Below, in pieces: positions 52,850-64,000 of a DNA stretch of 64,000 nucleotides. This stretch comes from Membranipora membranacea (lineage: Eukaryota; Bryozoa; Gymnolaemata; Cheilostomatida; Membraniporidae): contig OU612069.1 in NCBI GenBank assembly GCA_914767715.1, positions 22,255,387-22,319,386 on the forward strand, in the 5' to 3' direction. The translations under genes were made by a program, and so were the position numbers. How positions within the stretch are numbered: the stretch's first letter is position 1; each line of letters begins with the position of its first letter. Below the pieces are notes generated by a model. That model was not told where the DNA came from. It worked only from the letters and a program-made list of their open reading frames with translations, and ran no database searches.

Positions 52850-55319
52850 TCATAGCTTAGTGTGGTAAGAGGCAGGTAAGCGTGTCAGGTGCAGTGCAGT
52901 TAGATCCATATGGTACACTATATTGCAAAATATATTATGTTATATTATATGTAAATATAATATAAAATATTAAATGTTAGATAATATAACATATACATGT
53001 ATAATATTACCAGAAAACCTCGTCAAAAAGTCATCAGACTTGTAAATGAAGATGACTTGTAAGTCTGGTGACTTTGTAGTGAGGTTTGAGGTTTATATTA
53101 TCTAATATTGAATAACTTATATTATATTTGAGAGGTCCAATTTGCACAAATTCTGAGTTGCTCCACCTTGAGCTGTTGGCTGTATACATTTGAGAAAACC
53201 GGAAACGCTGGCAGATTGGATTTGACTTAATCTGTACTTGGCTAGGGAAGGAGATGCTTGACCACCTATAACTATTGAAACACAGTTCAGTCATGGGTGA
53301 ATTTAAGCTGGATTTATAGTTGTCACGTAAGACGTATCATCAAACTAGCTGACCTAGGCCTGTTTGCTGGAAAGTAGACTTGGTAGAGAGCCCACAAATT
53401 GATAAACCCTTATTTTTAATTAAACATCTTATTAAATGTTTCGGCTAGTTTGGAATCACCGCCAACAACCATTCTATTGGTTTAATTATCGAATCCTGTG
53501 TAATCCAGTGTAACAGTTTTTGATTTTTGACCCAACACTATATCTGCCGCCCTGTATATATTGACATATCAATCCACAGCCAACCTCTGGCCATATGTCC
53601 GAGTGCGGCAAAATAGGTCATTTTGTTCAGCCAATTGCACCCTCACCAAAAAAAAAAGAAAGGTGTTAACTTTCTTCAGATTGATAAAGTGACGCACAAT
53701 AGGATTTTGCAATTAAACTTCCTGCCTACTATTGTTTTAGAGGTAAACTAAAGTAAGTACTTGGATAAGCCTCAAATATGACTTGTTTTTAGCTAAAACT
53801 CATTCTTTCATTGGCCAAAAAAAAGTTTTGACATGAGTGAGCTGAATCATAAATTACACGGGAATGAAAATATTCTTTGTGACACTAAATATAGTCTGAC
53901 CAGGGAGGGTTGGACGTACTCCCCCTCCCTCCCTCCCTGATCAGATGCTCTAGTTTTGTTTTAATATTATGAGTTATCTTCTCAAAGTGACACTTAACAC
54001 AATTCCAAGCAAAATTATTTAAAATCACGAGTTGAATACATCTATCTTTTTGAATATTTTGATTGTAACTTCGTTTTCCCTTTTAGACTGTATCACGATA
54101 AATTTTCCCAATAAGCAGTCAGAAATCGGGTATGCATGGGCTACAGCATAGAAAACATAAATAAGTCTTTCTAACTAAGAGTTGCCTTAATTTTTTAACT
54201 GAGGGGATATATATAATATGAAACAATTGATCTTGATAAAAATAGAATAACGACTTCATGCTATCTGTGTCAAAGTTATGAGTGAAGTAAGTTTATCATG
54301 TCATTCTTAGAATGAAACTGGAATTGAAGATGTACCAGTATTTCTGTAATCTCTCTCACTCCTGTGCAATGGCCGTATCAGCTAATCTACTTCTGACGCT
54401 GCCACAAGCATTACTGAATCGGCACTATCACTTCTATCATTGCTATCATGATTTCTCGATTACTATTTTTCAGATAATTGAATACCGCGGATCCTAACGC
54501 AAGTATACAATCAACCGCAATCGACTCGGAGAAAGGGAGAGAATATAATAGTAAGAACTAGTGACATTTATACAGACAAGCAGGTATGTGATGTGACTGT
54601 CCGCGCTCGCTCACTCTCTTCTGCTGAATTACCATCAGCGTGCAATCTACTAACTAAAGACTACAGACTTAAGATGACGATATTTATATATAATATATTA
54701 TATGGACAGTTTCAAGGCCATTCCTCTGTAGTAGTTTTAGGTGTTTGTTTATCAGGCTTGTGATTTTATAGCTTTGTATGAATTATTAGTTCCGTCCTAT
54801 GAAAGAATCATTAGTTTCGCCATTTTTTTCTGTCAAATATTTGTTGTTCTTCTCAGCAGCTCTAGTATGTTCAGAACTGTTATTACTGGCCAACATTTAC
54901 CTTCTTCAGCCATTTTTTATTGCACCAAACTTTGCCGTCCTCGATGTTTCATTTCACAAATTTAAAATCCAAATTTATTGTTGTCAATCCGAGCCACATT
55001 CATAAAACCATCCATATTATATTTGGCATTTAGCACAAATAGTTTCATAATTGAAATTTTAATACTAGTTTTGATGTGTTGAAAATATACTTGCACCAAT
55101 ATCAGAAGATTTGATTTACATTAGGGAACCAAACAATGTAGTTGAATTCTCGGCTAAAGAATAACGGATACTAGATTTCATTGGCCCTGTCACTCTGTTA
55201 CTTTTTTGTTTTGTGACAAAGATAAGATTTTATTGTTAAGCATAACAGTTAAAGTCATCAGCTTTGTGCTGGTTGAGTTCAAATCATGTGTGTGATACAA
55301 GTAATTGTTCCACTGATGC
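52850..55319. other. Intergenic between NEK1 and the membrane-protein gene
   Basis: Mostly AT-rich. 52970-53130 holds an imperfect foldback (AAAGTCATCAGACTTGTAA against CTTGTAAGTCTGGTGACTTT) flanked by TTAGATAATATAA. A frame without ATG is open at about 54480-54740 on the + strand but has no domain. AATAAA for the gene to the right is at 55228-55233 on the - strand. Confidence 0.5.
55228..55233 (-). other. Probable polyadenylation signal of the membrane-protein gene
   Basis: AATAAA on the - strand, about 87 bases beyond the TGA stop of the last exon. Confidence 0.5.
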
Positions 55320-58300
55320 TCACTCCATAGGGCTACCCCCAGGGCCGGCTAAAGGAGGGAATATCTCCCCCTCACTATCCCTGCCTAGTTTTCTTAGTCT
55401 GGCCACAGCAGCTGTTGAGTCACCCCTTGTTCTTTTCCGCCCCTTTCTAATGATGCTCCCTTCTTCTGATTGAGCGGATGTAAGCTTATCACTACTTATC
55501 AAACCTCTCTGAGATCTTAGCTCATAATACCTTCTTGTTGCCTCTTGTCCCGGCTCTGTATCACCCTCAGCTTTATCTCCTGTTCGCTGAGAATCATTCT
55601 GCTGTAGGTTGTCTCCTTCTGCATCGGACCTCGTGACAGCCACATCATTTACTTGTAGCGCTGGTTTATCCTTTATCTCCCCCGTTTGTTTGTTAGCCTC
55701 TCCAGTAAATGACGTCTCAATCCGTTTTTCAATAAGGCTGAGTCGTTTAGATTTCACAAACTGATCATACTTTCTCTCACACACTCTTTTGAAGGCCTCT
55801 TTCCTTGCTGCTCTGTTATTGTCAGCCTCGGCAATCAGTTTCTGCTTTGTCTTTTCAAATAGCTCGAAGAGTCGTATTTTATCCTCGTCTGTGATGTGAC
55901 CATTTCTGATCTTCTCTTTGATAGTTTCTGGTACCTCACTTTCATACTCCATCCTGCTAATAAGGAAACAAGTATGGATATATTTTAGAAACAAGGATCA
56001 AGCTTTCAGTCGTAGACAGTCTTTAGATGGAATGATTTTAGAACGCATTTGACTACTTGCAATACCAAAATATTTAGGATCCTCTGCAAAGTGATTGTGA
56101 GAATCTGGCTTGAAGGGATTCTTATATAAAGATTACTGCAAAATGCTCATATGAGTTTTCAGTTTATAGGATCGATCATCAAAACATGAACAGCTGGCCT
56201 GCATCTGCATTTGCTCATGGTTTTACAATGAACACCGTTTCCAAATAATTTCACTTCACTCATGGCAACTCCTTCGGGTTGTATAAAAATTGGTTTAAAC
56301 TGACCAAAACCCTGTATCACACCATCAATAGCCCATTATAAGCTTGCTTAGATGGTACAACACTTTGACCTTGGAGGTAATAATAACTTGCTTACCGGCG
56401 GTCACTAGTCAGACACTGCATGACTATGACGATCAGTACCAGCATTATGACACACAATGTATAGAGTACAGTTATCCACCAGGCCCAGTGCCTGCCTCCT
56501 AACACTTCTGATATATCTCCGGGTGCGTGTGTATTACCTGTGAAAGTGGAAGTGATAGTTTGGAGTTGTCCCATTGTTCTCAATTTCATCAATGGGCTAG
56601 ATAAATAGTCTCTTTGGTATCATTATTGATCAAATTTAAAATTAATTCCAAATTTCTCCTCCCAAAGGCAGTAGCTCATCAGTAGTATGGAAACGACTAA
56701 TAATGTAGGAAACTTGAATCAATTTTGATCTAGGTTGCATAAGCTGTTGTGGTCATTTTTTGTTGCAAAATCAAAAGAGACTTTTTCGATGAGTGTTTGG
56801 ATCTTTCGTTATATACCGGACATGTGATCCATTAAGTTTGATGGAAAGTCAGGAGCAAATATGGTTATCAGTTCATGTAAACATTCTGCTCCTTCTGATG
56901 ACAGGTTTGTGTTGTTAGTATTGCAGAAACTCCTATTCATGATGTAATAACCTTGTAGTGGTCTCAATTTAGGATCATAATTGCAACAGCTTCCATTTCC
57001 TATCAATATTTCATCATGGAAATTAAAAGCTTTGCCAAGCAATGACAATGCCCTGTGATTAGGGTTAGGTCAAGCATAGCTTGCGTCAGGGATTTCCTAG
57101 CCGATCATGATTGGGCTGTTCTTTTGTATTCTGTGCTCACTCATCAGAGTAATAGAATAAATGGCCAACAAGTTTCTGAATGTTGCAACAGGGAGGTACA
57201 GAGGTACAGTTTCAAACTCCTTGGTTGCACCAGGGAGTTGCTTGATTGGAAAATTTAACACAGCATTGAGAATAAGCTATCACTTGATTCTTAGCAAGGA
57301 TTATGAGGGTCTGGGTGTTCCATGCCTGTCTTTCTTTACTTCTGATAACACCATCATCGGATTATTTGTTTTAGTCTTGAGTGTTCTTATATGTAGCCTT
57401 TCATTTTGTTAATTTCCCTCTGTCTCAACGAATGTAAATTGGCCACAGGCTGGAGTTGTGTGTTTATCATCTATCATCAATTATCCCCAATAGGGAACAG
57501 TCCTGAATTCATTCATGTTGATTGTTGATACATATACTCCGACCCCGGATGAGTAAATATTGGCAAGACTTTGAGTTTGACTAGTTTGACATAATTTCAG
57601 CTAGCACAAATTTTAGCTAGCTCTTGTCACAGCAAGCCCTTAAAAGCGTTCGGGATGGCGATCGCGGCCGCGATCGCCATCCCGAACTCTTTTAAGGGCT
57701 GGCTGTGGCTCTTGTGAGAGTTTATATTGTAATGAGGTGTAGTAACGTCAGCGAGACTCAAATTTTCAGCATGTGCACAAACTTAACACTCTGAGGGTAA
57801 ATCACAGTAATTTCATACCTAGAGGGAGTTTGGTGAATATCTCATGTGCGTTGATTCTGGTAGCCCAAACCTGACCCCAAGTCATCTGTAGCATTAGTAA
57901 GCCTTCCACTATCCAGGTCATGGTTGAGCGTGATCAATAATATATATGATATATAATATTTGAGCAATCCAACAAAAATGATTTGTGCATGAAAATGAAG
58001 TCTTGGCCCTGAGTGAAGCTTGGTGAAGTCATAACGATTAACAATTGTTGTGCTCCTAATATTTCACACAGACAAAAATTCTCTGTTTCACACAAGTTGA
58101 TTTGTGCAATTGTGACTTTCTTTGTGTGTTCAAGCATGTTCATTTATTTTTCATCCACTATAACTGGAAAATGAATAATGGAAACCAGTAAAAGCATCGC
58201 ACACCAAAATATAGAAGTGCATTGCGGAGATCAAAACTAAATGCTGTAGTATTAATTAATAGGGTTAAAATGTGAAGGAAAAATATCATTTTGGTCGCAG

Positions 58301-61300
58301 AAAACAAGACCAGGATCATATCAATACTGATAACACCCATAGCTCATTTTTGAGTATATAATGAAAAAAATAACGATAAATTCAAAAATAAATATTAATT
58401 AGACTAAAATGATATGGCTAGACTCATTATGACTGATTCATAGATTGCACAGATTTCAGATCAGATCTGTTGGCAAAATAAAGTTGTGCAATTAAAAATG
58501 GTGTGCTGACATGCGCATCGAATAGATATATCTATATTTATATATGTTTTAACAATAAGTTAAACAAATAATTTATAATTTTGCTCAATAACTTAATTAA
58601 CACAATAATTCCGATTAATTTAATATTATGTGATACTTACCAATTTACTTTCTACTTGGCGAGATTAAATGTTTTCTAGATATAAATAATTCCTCTAAAA
58701 AGTTTGGACATGTGGTACATGCCAGGTGACCCTATGAAGGAATTATTCAAACTAAGCAAACATCAAAAATAATTTAGGTGAAGATTTTGACTATAATTTA
58801 GTCAGATGGAGTCAGTTACATAGCCAACTATACAAGTTAAGAACCAAAGTAGGTAATACACCAACTATCCAATCAGCAGTTAGTCGACCTATGTGGTTAC
58901 GCCCCTGTGTTTTCTGCTTACTGATGCGGTTTTGGTTACCGTTTGTGGAGTTCTCTTTTGTTGAGTTCTCGTTGGTGGAGATTGCATTGGTCGAGTTCAT
59001 GTTGGTGGAATTCTCTTTGGTAATGTTACTGTATGTGGCGTTCTCTCTGCTAGAGCTCTCACAGCTGTATTTTGTCTATGCTGGATAATAATGGGACAGT
59101 AAGTCATACAGTGGCAATGTATGTTTAGAGATCTTTGTTGAGGAGGGAAGGGGTGTAGTTCAGCTATTAGAAGCCAGTCACTCTCTATAAGCAGCCTGTA
59201 AAAGCACAGAAAGCACTCTATAAGTAAGCGATGGTAACTCTCAGGAAACTTATCTTTTCTCTAAGTATTGTTTCTGCATGTGTAAATCTGGAAATGTGAA
59301 ATTGACCCTTATTGTTTGTGGAGATAAGAGGCTGTTATTCCTGTTGGAAACTAGCATTAAATTTGAATTAATCACCCAATCCGCTTCAAGAACTACAAAC
59401 TACACTCAGTTCCATGTGATCAGAAGTTTCTTGGTTAGGGCAACATAAGAATTTTGTATTTATTTTATCGACCAATCGGGTGCTCTGCTGCAGGTTTACT
59501 ATGCTGTGTAGGGTAGTGCAAAGGTTAATGCTATGTTGAGGTCATGGTTTTCTATGATTGGATACTTTTTTTAAGTGAAAAGAAACTACTGCTAAGTGTG
59601 AGGATGTGTATTAAGTTGACTCTAGGCCATCTTCGGGGGGGGGGGGGGGGGATATTAAATCAATCAGGAAATCAATCAGGAAATCAATCAGGAAATTTGA
59701 TGACATGCTGCTAAATGTTGAAATTGACAATTTTGTTTCTTGTAAAAAGTTCAATTTGTTTAAGGGAACATCCATGCGGACCCAAAAAACTCAGCTAATT
59801 TCCTTCGCCAGTTTTGTTGCCCGAGGAAAATTTCATTCTCAAAGGAACAAGAGCCAAGCAGTTAAATTTTTCGAGGCCAAAAGGTGTTTTGTTTGCCGGT
59901 TGATATATTATTTAGTATGGGGTAACGCTTCATTCTAATAGAAGATTACTTACCGATAGTTTGAAGTGATGCGCTCTGTTGAGCGCTCGTATTCCCATGT
60001 AGGCGCTGACTGGTGTTGTGCTCTCTCCTACCATAACATGTACAGTCTGATCTTTTCTTACCTCCAGATAACAAGAGGGAGATGATCGTCCTACTATCAG
60101 TCTTTTCCACGTCTTGTATCTGTAAAATATAAGTTACCTATATTAGTTGTGATCGGTTATGTTGATTCTCCAATTCTAAGCTGCTTATGCACAATTTTGA
60201 CTGAGGGATTGCCAGCAAAGTCAATCTAACTGTTGTTTGTTTGAATTTTCATGAAATTATGACAGCACTGCAATACACAGTAGGCCTACTTTCTATATTT
60301 GTCACTGATTTTTATGTTTGGCCTACCTAATATTTTTCAAAATTTTCCACTTGAATATAAACACAATTGACGTGTCATCATTCCTTGGTTTGTTTGGAGA
60401 GCTTTAACTGGAAAACCAGGGATGATGACTAGATAGTAGAAGGCTTCTAGGAATCGCTGCAGTAAAATTTACTGTAAAAGACCTTCTAACATTATTGGTA
60501 TCTATGACTCATGCATATAACTTCTTCTATAAGGTAACATGTCTAATTGTTCATTCAGCTCCCCAAAGATAATCCTGACATGGGGTTGAGTATAATTTGA
60601 GTCACTTTCATAACTTCCAGGTTGACAGGCTGTCACATGTGCTTGCGACCAATTTTTGGCCTAGCTCCTGACCCTACCACTGCTCCCCCCCTTACATTAG
60701 TATTATATTCTTATCTGTTCCTTGAGCTAAGCTAAATAAATAATACTTACAGGAAGTGACCAGGGTTGTTCTCCACAGCTTCACGTACAAGGTGTCCATT
60801 TTTTGGTACCGTGTGAGCAACATCCTGTAAAATAAGATAAATTATTGTATTATTTTTATTCACATTATTAGAACTTTTATCATAACTTTGTTGTTTAGAC
60901 TGACATATCTTAGGTGTGATAATCGAAATATGATATTCCGTTTCTTGGCAGCTTCTTCTGGGAGGTTCCATTGTTCTAAAGGTTGATAGGGGTTATCAGT
61001 GAATTGAAATGTATAATGTATATCTGATTACATACACATACAAAGATTGGAATGAAACTACCTGACTGCGGCCCAGTCTGGAATTTCCACTTAGTGAGTC
61101 GTAATGCTGGCATGCCATATCCGAGTCACGTGTTAAATATTTTCCTAATAATCTCGTAATAGAAACCTAGCCTTTATCTAATCTATGGTTCGGAGTTAGG
61201 AGTAAGAGTATCTAACAGGAACATGATATTATAATGTGTCATGTAACTTGTGTTGGGTTTCCAATTAGCAAACAATACCAACGTGTATGACTGTGTATAT

Positions 61301-62693
61301 TGTGTCTGTATTCCAGGCTACATTATCTAGTGCTCCAAAGTGGGTGTGGATGCATTTAATTTTAGTTTCTGGGTTTTTCGAGGGCAAATCATGGCAATGA
61401 CGAAAATATTAATTCTTTTTCTACTGGTTTCCCAGTGATCTGTCTGCATCCATGTACATTGCTGTTTTCCAGGTCTACATGGGTGATTCATGTTCAAAAT
61501 TTTGCGCAAGCACGTTTTGGTTTTGGGGATATTCAAAGGCAAACCATAGAGATGATGGAAATACTAATTCGTTCTCATATGATTTCCCAATGATATTATG
61601 TGCATCATCTGGGGACCATGAGTTTTCCAGCAAAAATCTCTGAAATGTGGCTTAAGATCTTCTTAGAGCAATTGTTTTACGTACTTACCATCAGTTTAGC
61701 CTGTAGTACCCCTCCACAGGGTGCAGAGAATACAAGCCTCTTGCCTTCAGGTACTGTATAACCCTCTGCCTGTATCTCCCATACATCGGTCAGGTCTGCA
61801 TTGTGGAAAGCTTTCACTAATCCGGGGGAGACGTCATTTATCACCAGTTTCTTCAGATCAAAACCTGCAATCCGACACCCTTTATGTTAACTAAGGAACT
61901 ACGCACCAGTATAAGGTTTACGAGGACAAATTTTTTGGAGTTATCCCAAAATTATATTTTGAATATTTTGATTGAAGCTCCAAATCTGAAATTAGAGCAA
62001 ACCCGATTATTATGGGTTCGTCATCTTTATTTGTTGTTCTATATCAAGGTTCGCTTCGCCATTCTCTTATGGTGACTTACCATAGGTTGGTAGATCTGTT
62101 ATATATTCTGTTGTGACGACGTCCAGATCTCCATTTTCTCTCTGTACAAGCATAAGATCTCTGTCTGTAACTGACTGCTGTAGATTCCAGCTCTGTTGAG
62201 CAGAACTAGGTGACACGGACCTGACTCGCCTGTGTACTATGTCCCCAAGGAGTGTAGCCTTGGAAACAGCCTGAAGAATCAGAAATAATTTTTTTATAGA
62301 CAATTTTGCATCACAATTTGACAGTAAGTAATAGCATCAGGCGTTAATTGATTTTTCCGGTGTACAGCATTATTACAGCGGCATAATCTGTATCAATTAA
62401 AATCTCATTAATTTAATTCTTATCGAGTTAAATTTATGCTGATAAAGTTTTTACAAAGTGCAGTATTTCATTGTGATGCAAGGGGAAGAGAACTCCGCAA
62501 CACCCTCAGCAACAATTACCTGATTTTGCACTATTGGCTTTCTTTTTCTTAAGTTGAGTGATCGATAATTTTCTCTGAAATAATATGTTGTGATAGATTT
62601 ATGATGCCTAATGATAGAGTAATGTAAAAATGATCTTACCAATAGCAGGCTGGCCACAGCCAGGGTGAAGAGGGTCATCACTTGTGTCGTCAT
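55320..62693 (-). CDS. Unrecognised type I transmembrane protein, 9 exons
   Basis: Exons 62640-62693, 62081-62270, 61689-61864, 60751-60824, 59954-60119, 57819-57885, 56817-57029, 56396-56537 and 55320-55953 sum to 1,716 bases (571 residues) in frame. The order is: signal peptide MTTQVMTLFTLAVASLLLA; a globular extracellular part (FDLKKLVINDVSPGLVKAF; GKRLVFSAPCGGVLQAKLM; CYLEVRKDQTVHVMVGE) with few cysteines and N-glycosylation sites near NRSFCNTNNTNLS; one membrane span (WWITVLYTLCVIMLVLIVIV); and a 215-residue charged cytoplasmic tail starting MEYESEVPETIKEKI, helical and KR/E-rich, then disordered. I do not recognise the family. The joins of exons 6 and 7 are the weakest: the acceptor at 57030 is pyrimidine-poor and was chosen to keep frame. 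Confidence 0.72.
57628..57707. repeat. 80-bp GC-rich palindrome with no spacer
   Basis: Two 40-base arms meet at GCGGCCGC (57664-57671) with two mismatches; the inner part is GTTCGGGATGGCGATCGC. Lies in intron 6 of the membrane-protein gene in otherwise AT-rich DNA. Confidence 0.95.
59487..60000. repeat. Direct repeat, left copy (intron 5/exon 5 of membrane-protein gene)
   Basis: Nearly identical to 63501-64000. It contains a 17-base G run (59635-59651), three AAATCAATCAGG units, and at its right end the splice donor and last bases of exon 5. An open frame of 77 codons on the + strand (59705-59938) is identical in both copies but runs through intron sequence and is probably not coding. Confidence 0.9.
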
Positions 62694-63500
62694 GTTTAGA
62701 GATTCAAATAATATCCTCCGTAGTATTAAGAGTTAAAAAGTGTCCAATGGTTGAAAGAGTTAGCAGTGGATTTCTCTATCAGCGTTCTTCTGTTGTCTCG
62801 ATATCGTGTTCGATATATTGTTGATTGAATTGTTTGATATATTTGCTGCTGTTTTTGCTGTAGATGTAGACTTGTCTTTCTATGTTGTATTTGTATGAGC
62901 TGCTTGTGTAGAGTACTGTTCTGATTTCTTGTGAGTCTTGAGAATGAATGGCTCAACATTTTCATGATGCTGCTTTATAGTCTAAGAATAATGGAAAATT
63001 CGGTTAATAAATTTTGCAATAAGTTATTCCTGAACTGGTCTGCATTGAAGTTCCAATGAAAGTGCTAGATTTGGAATGAAAACCATAGTAAATTTGTGAT
63101 GTAGGGGATTCCCAACTGTTTTTGGATTTTCCAATAAGGCTGGACCTAATGTAATAGTATTGAACATAAAGCTACATAAGTTTTGTTTTAACTGTATCTG
63201 TCATCGATTGGTTGTTCCTTGGGATTGCCCATGTTGAATTAAATTCTATAGGATTGCCACTAAGCGTTATTGTGGCCTTGTGGTTGACTGAATATACCCA
63301 CAACATCACTATGATGTAATGGTATCCAAGCAACCAGGTAGAAAGTCTATCGCTATTGGATTACTGATTGATGAAAGGGAATCCTAAGCCTTATTTATAC
63401 CTTTAGCTGGGGTATCCCTGCTTAGCATTCCTTCCTTTTCCGCGTTTTGAACTTGGCAGTCTTTTCGCATCAGTGGTGGCCTTGCAGATTGATTTCCATT
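62694..63500. other. 5' flank of the membrane-protein gene
   Basis: Contains the 5' UTR and promoter of the - strand gene. No TATA box or other gene could be assigned; nothing else is visible up to the direct repeat at 63501. Confidence 0.45.
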
Positions 63501-64000
63501 GCTGCAGGTTTACTATGCTGTGTAGGGTAGTGCAAAGGTTAATGCTATGTTGAGGTCATGGTTTTCTATGATTGGATACTTTTTTTTAAGTGAAAAGAAA
63601 CTACTGCTAAGTGTGAGGATGTGTATTAAGTTGACTCTAGGCCATCTTCGGGGGGGGGGGGGGGGGGGGATATTAAATCAATCAGGAAATCAATCAGGAA
63701 ATCAATCAGGAAATCAATCAGGAAATCAATCAGGAAATTTGATGACATGCTGCTAAATGTTGAAATTGACAATTTTGTTTCTTGTAAAAAGTTCAATTTG
63801 TTTAAGGGAACATCCATGCGGACCCAAAAAACTCAGCTAATTTCCTTCGCCAGTTTTGTTGCCCGAGGAAAATTTCATTCTCAAAGAAACAAGAGCCAAG
63901 CAGTTAAATTTTTCGAGGCCAAAAGGTGTTTTGTTTGCCGGTTGATATATTATTTAGTATGGGGTAACGCTTCATTCTAATAGAAGATTACTTACCGATA
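63501..64000. repeat. Direct repeat, right copy, reaching the window edge
   Basis: Differs from 59487-59958 mainly by a 20-base G run (63650-63669), five rather than three AAATCAATCAGG units, and one extra T. It ends in TTACTTACCGATA, the same donor and exon 5 edge (from 63996). A second exon 5 should therefore start at the window end. Offset about 4.0 kb. Confidence 0.9.

Noticed and set aside
54480-54740. Open + strand stretch without ATG (RRKGENIIVRTSDIY...)
   Set aside because: No start, no recognisable domain and no clear acceptor; possibly a gene remnant but unsupported.
58922-59075. Possible - strand exon rich in N-x-S/T sequons (ENATYSNITKENSTN)
   Set aside because: It starts in the right phase but ends in phase 1 and cannot be joined to the next exons together with the better exon at 57819-57885. 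The repeat looks like a degenerate minisatellite.
59705-59938. 77-codon + strand frame, identical at 63747-63980
   Set aside because: Identity follows from a recent duplication of intron sequence; no domain, and it is antisense to the membrane-protein gene.

Overview
The window is nuclear DNA of an invertebrate animal. The evidence is AT-rich sequence, genes cut into many short exons by GT-AG introns, metazoan families (NEK1 kinase, complex I subunit NDUFA2, short-chain collagen C4-like proteins, IGFBP-type cysteine-rich secreted proteins) and animal transposons (THAP/DDE, hAT, non-LTR). The C4-like domain is typical of sponges and cnidarians and also occurs in bivalves. I favour a non-bilaterian or mollusc-like marine animal but cannot name the species. 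All exon models below were built by hand from splice signals and reading-frame closure.

Layout. 1-14 kb is a tandem segmental duplication, copy A from 1 and copy B from about 6380, each carrying a short-chain collagen C4-like gene on the + strand. Copy A is open. Copy B has lost the region of its first coding exon to a retroelement-bearing replacement, has an expanded 21-bp coiled-coil repeat, and carries a frameshift. Copy B also holds a truncated non-LTR element that copy A lacks. 14.6-19 kb is transposon territory: a GGTAC-rich repeat, then a dead THAP-HTH-DDE transposon (- strand) with a 964-bp hAT element nested in its last exon. At 20.06-22.25 kb is NDUFA2 (three exons, - strand), head to head with the NEK1-type kinase (29 coding exons, 23,396-52,849, + strand; frame closes at 1,408 codons plus stop). 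Intron 9 of NEK1 (30,488-39,176) contains three small antisense genes for single IGFBP-domain secreted proteins. One of them has an intron with a very long ACT/AGT microsatellite, and one has a broken signal-peptide exon. NEK1 intron 28 contains a 1.2-kb inverted repeat. 55.3-62.7 kb is a nine-exon - strand gene for an unrecognised type I membrane protein of about 571 residues. The last 500 bp of the window repeat the 3' flank of its exon 5, implying a tandem partial copy beyond the edge.

How the parts relate. NDUFA2 and NEK1 share about 1.15 kb between their start codons. The three IGFBP-like genes must be transcribed against the NEK1 pre-mRNA. The C4-like proteins look like secreted or membrane-anchored matrix proteins with a coiled-coil stalk and a furin-type site before the C4 domain. 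No operons, CRISPR arrays, rRNA or tRNA genes were seen.
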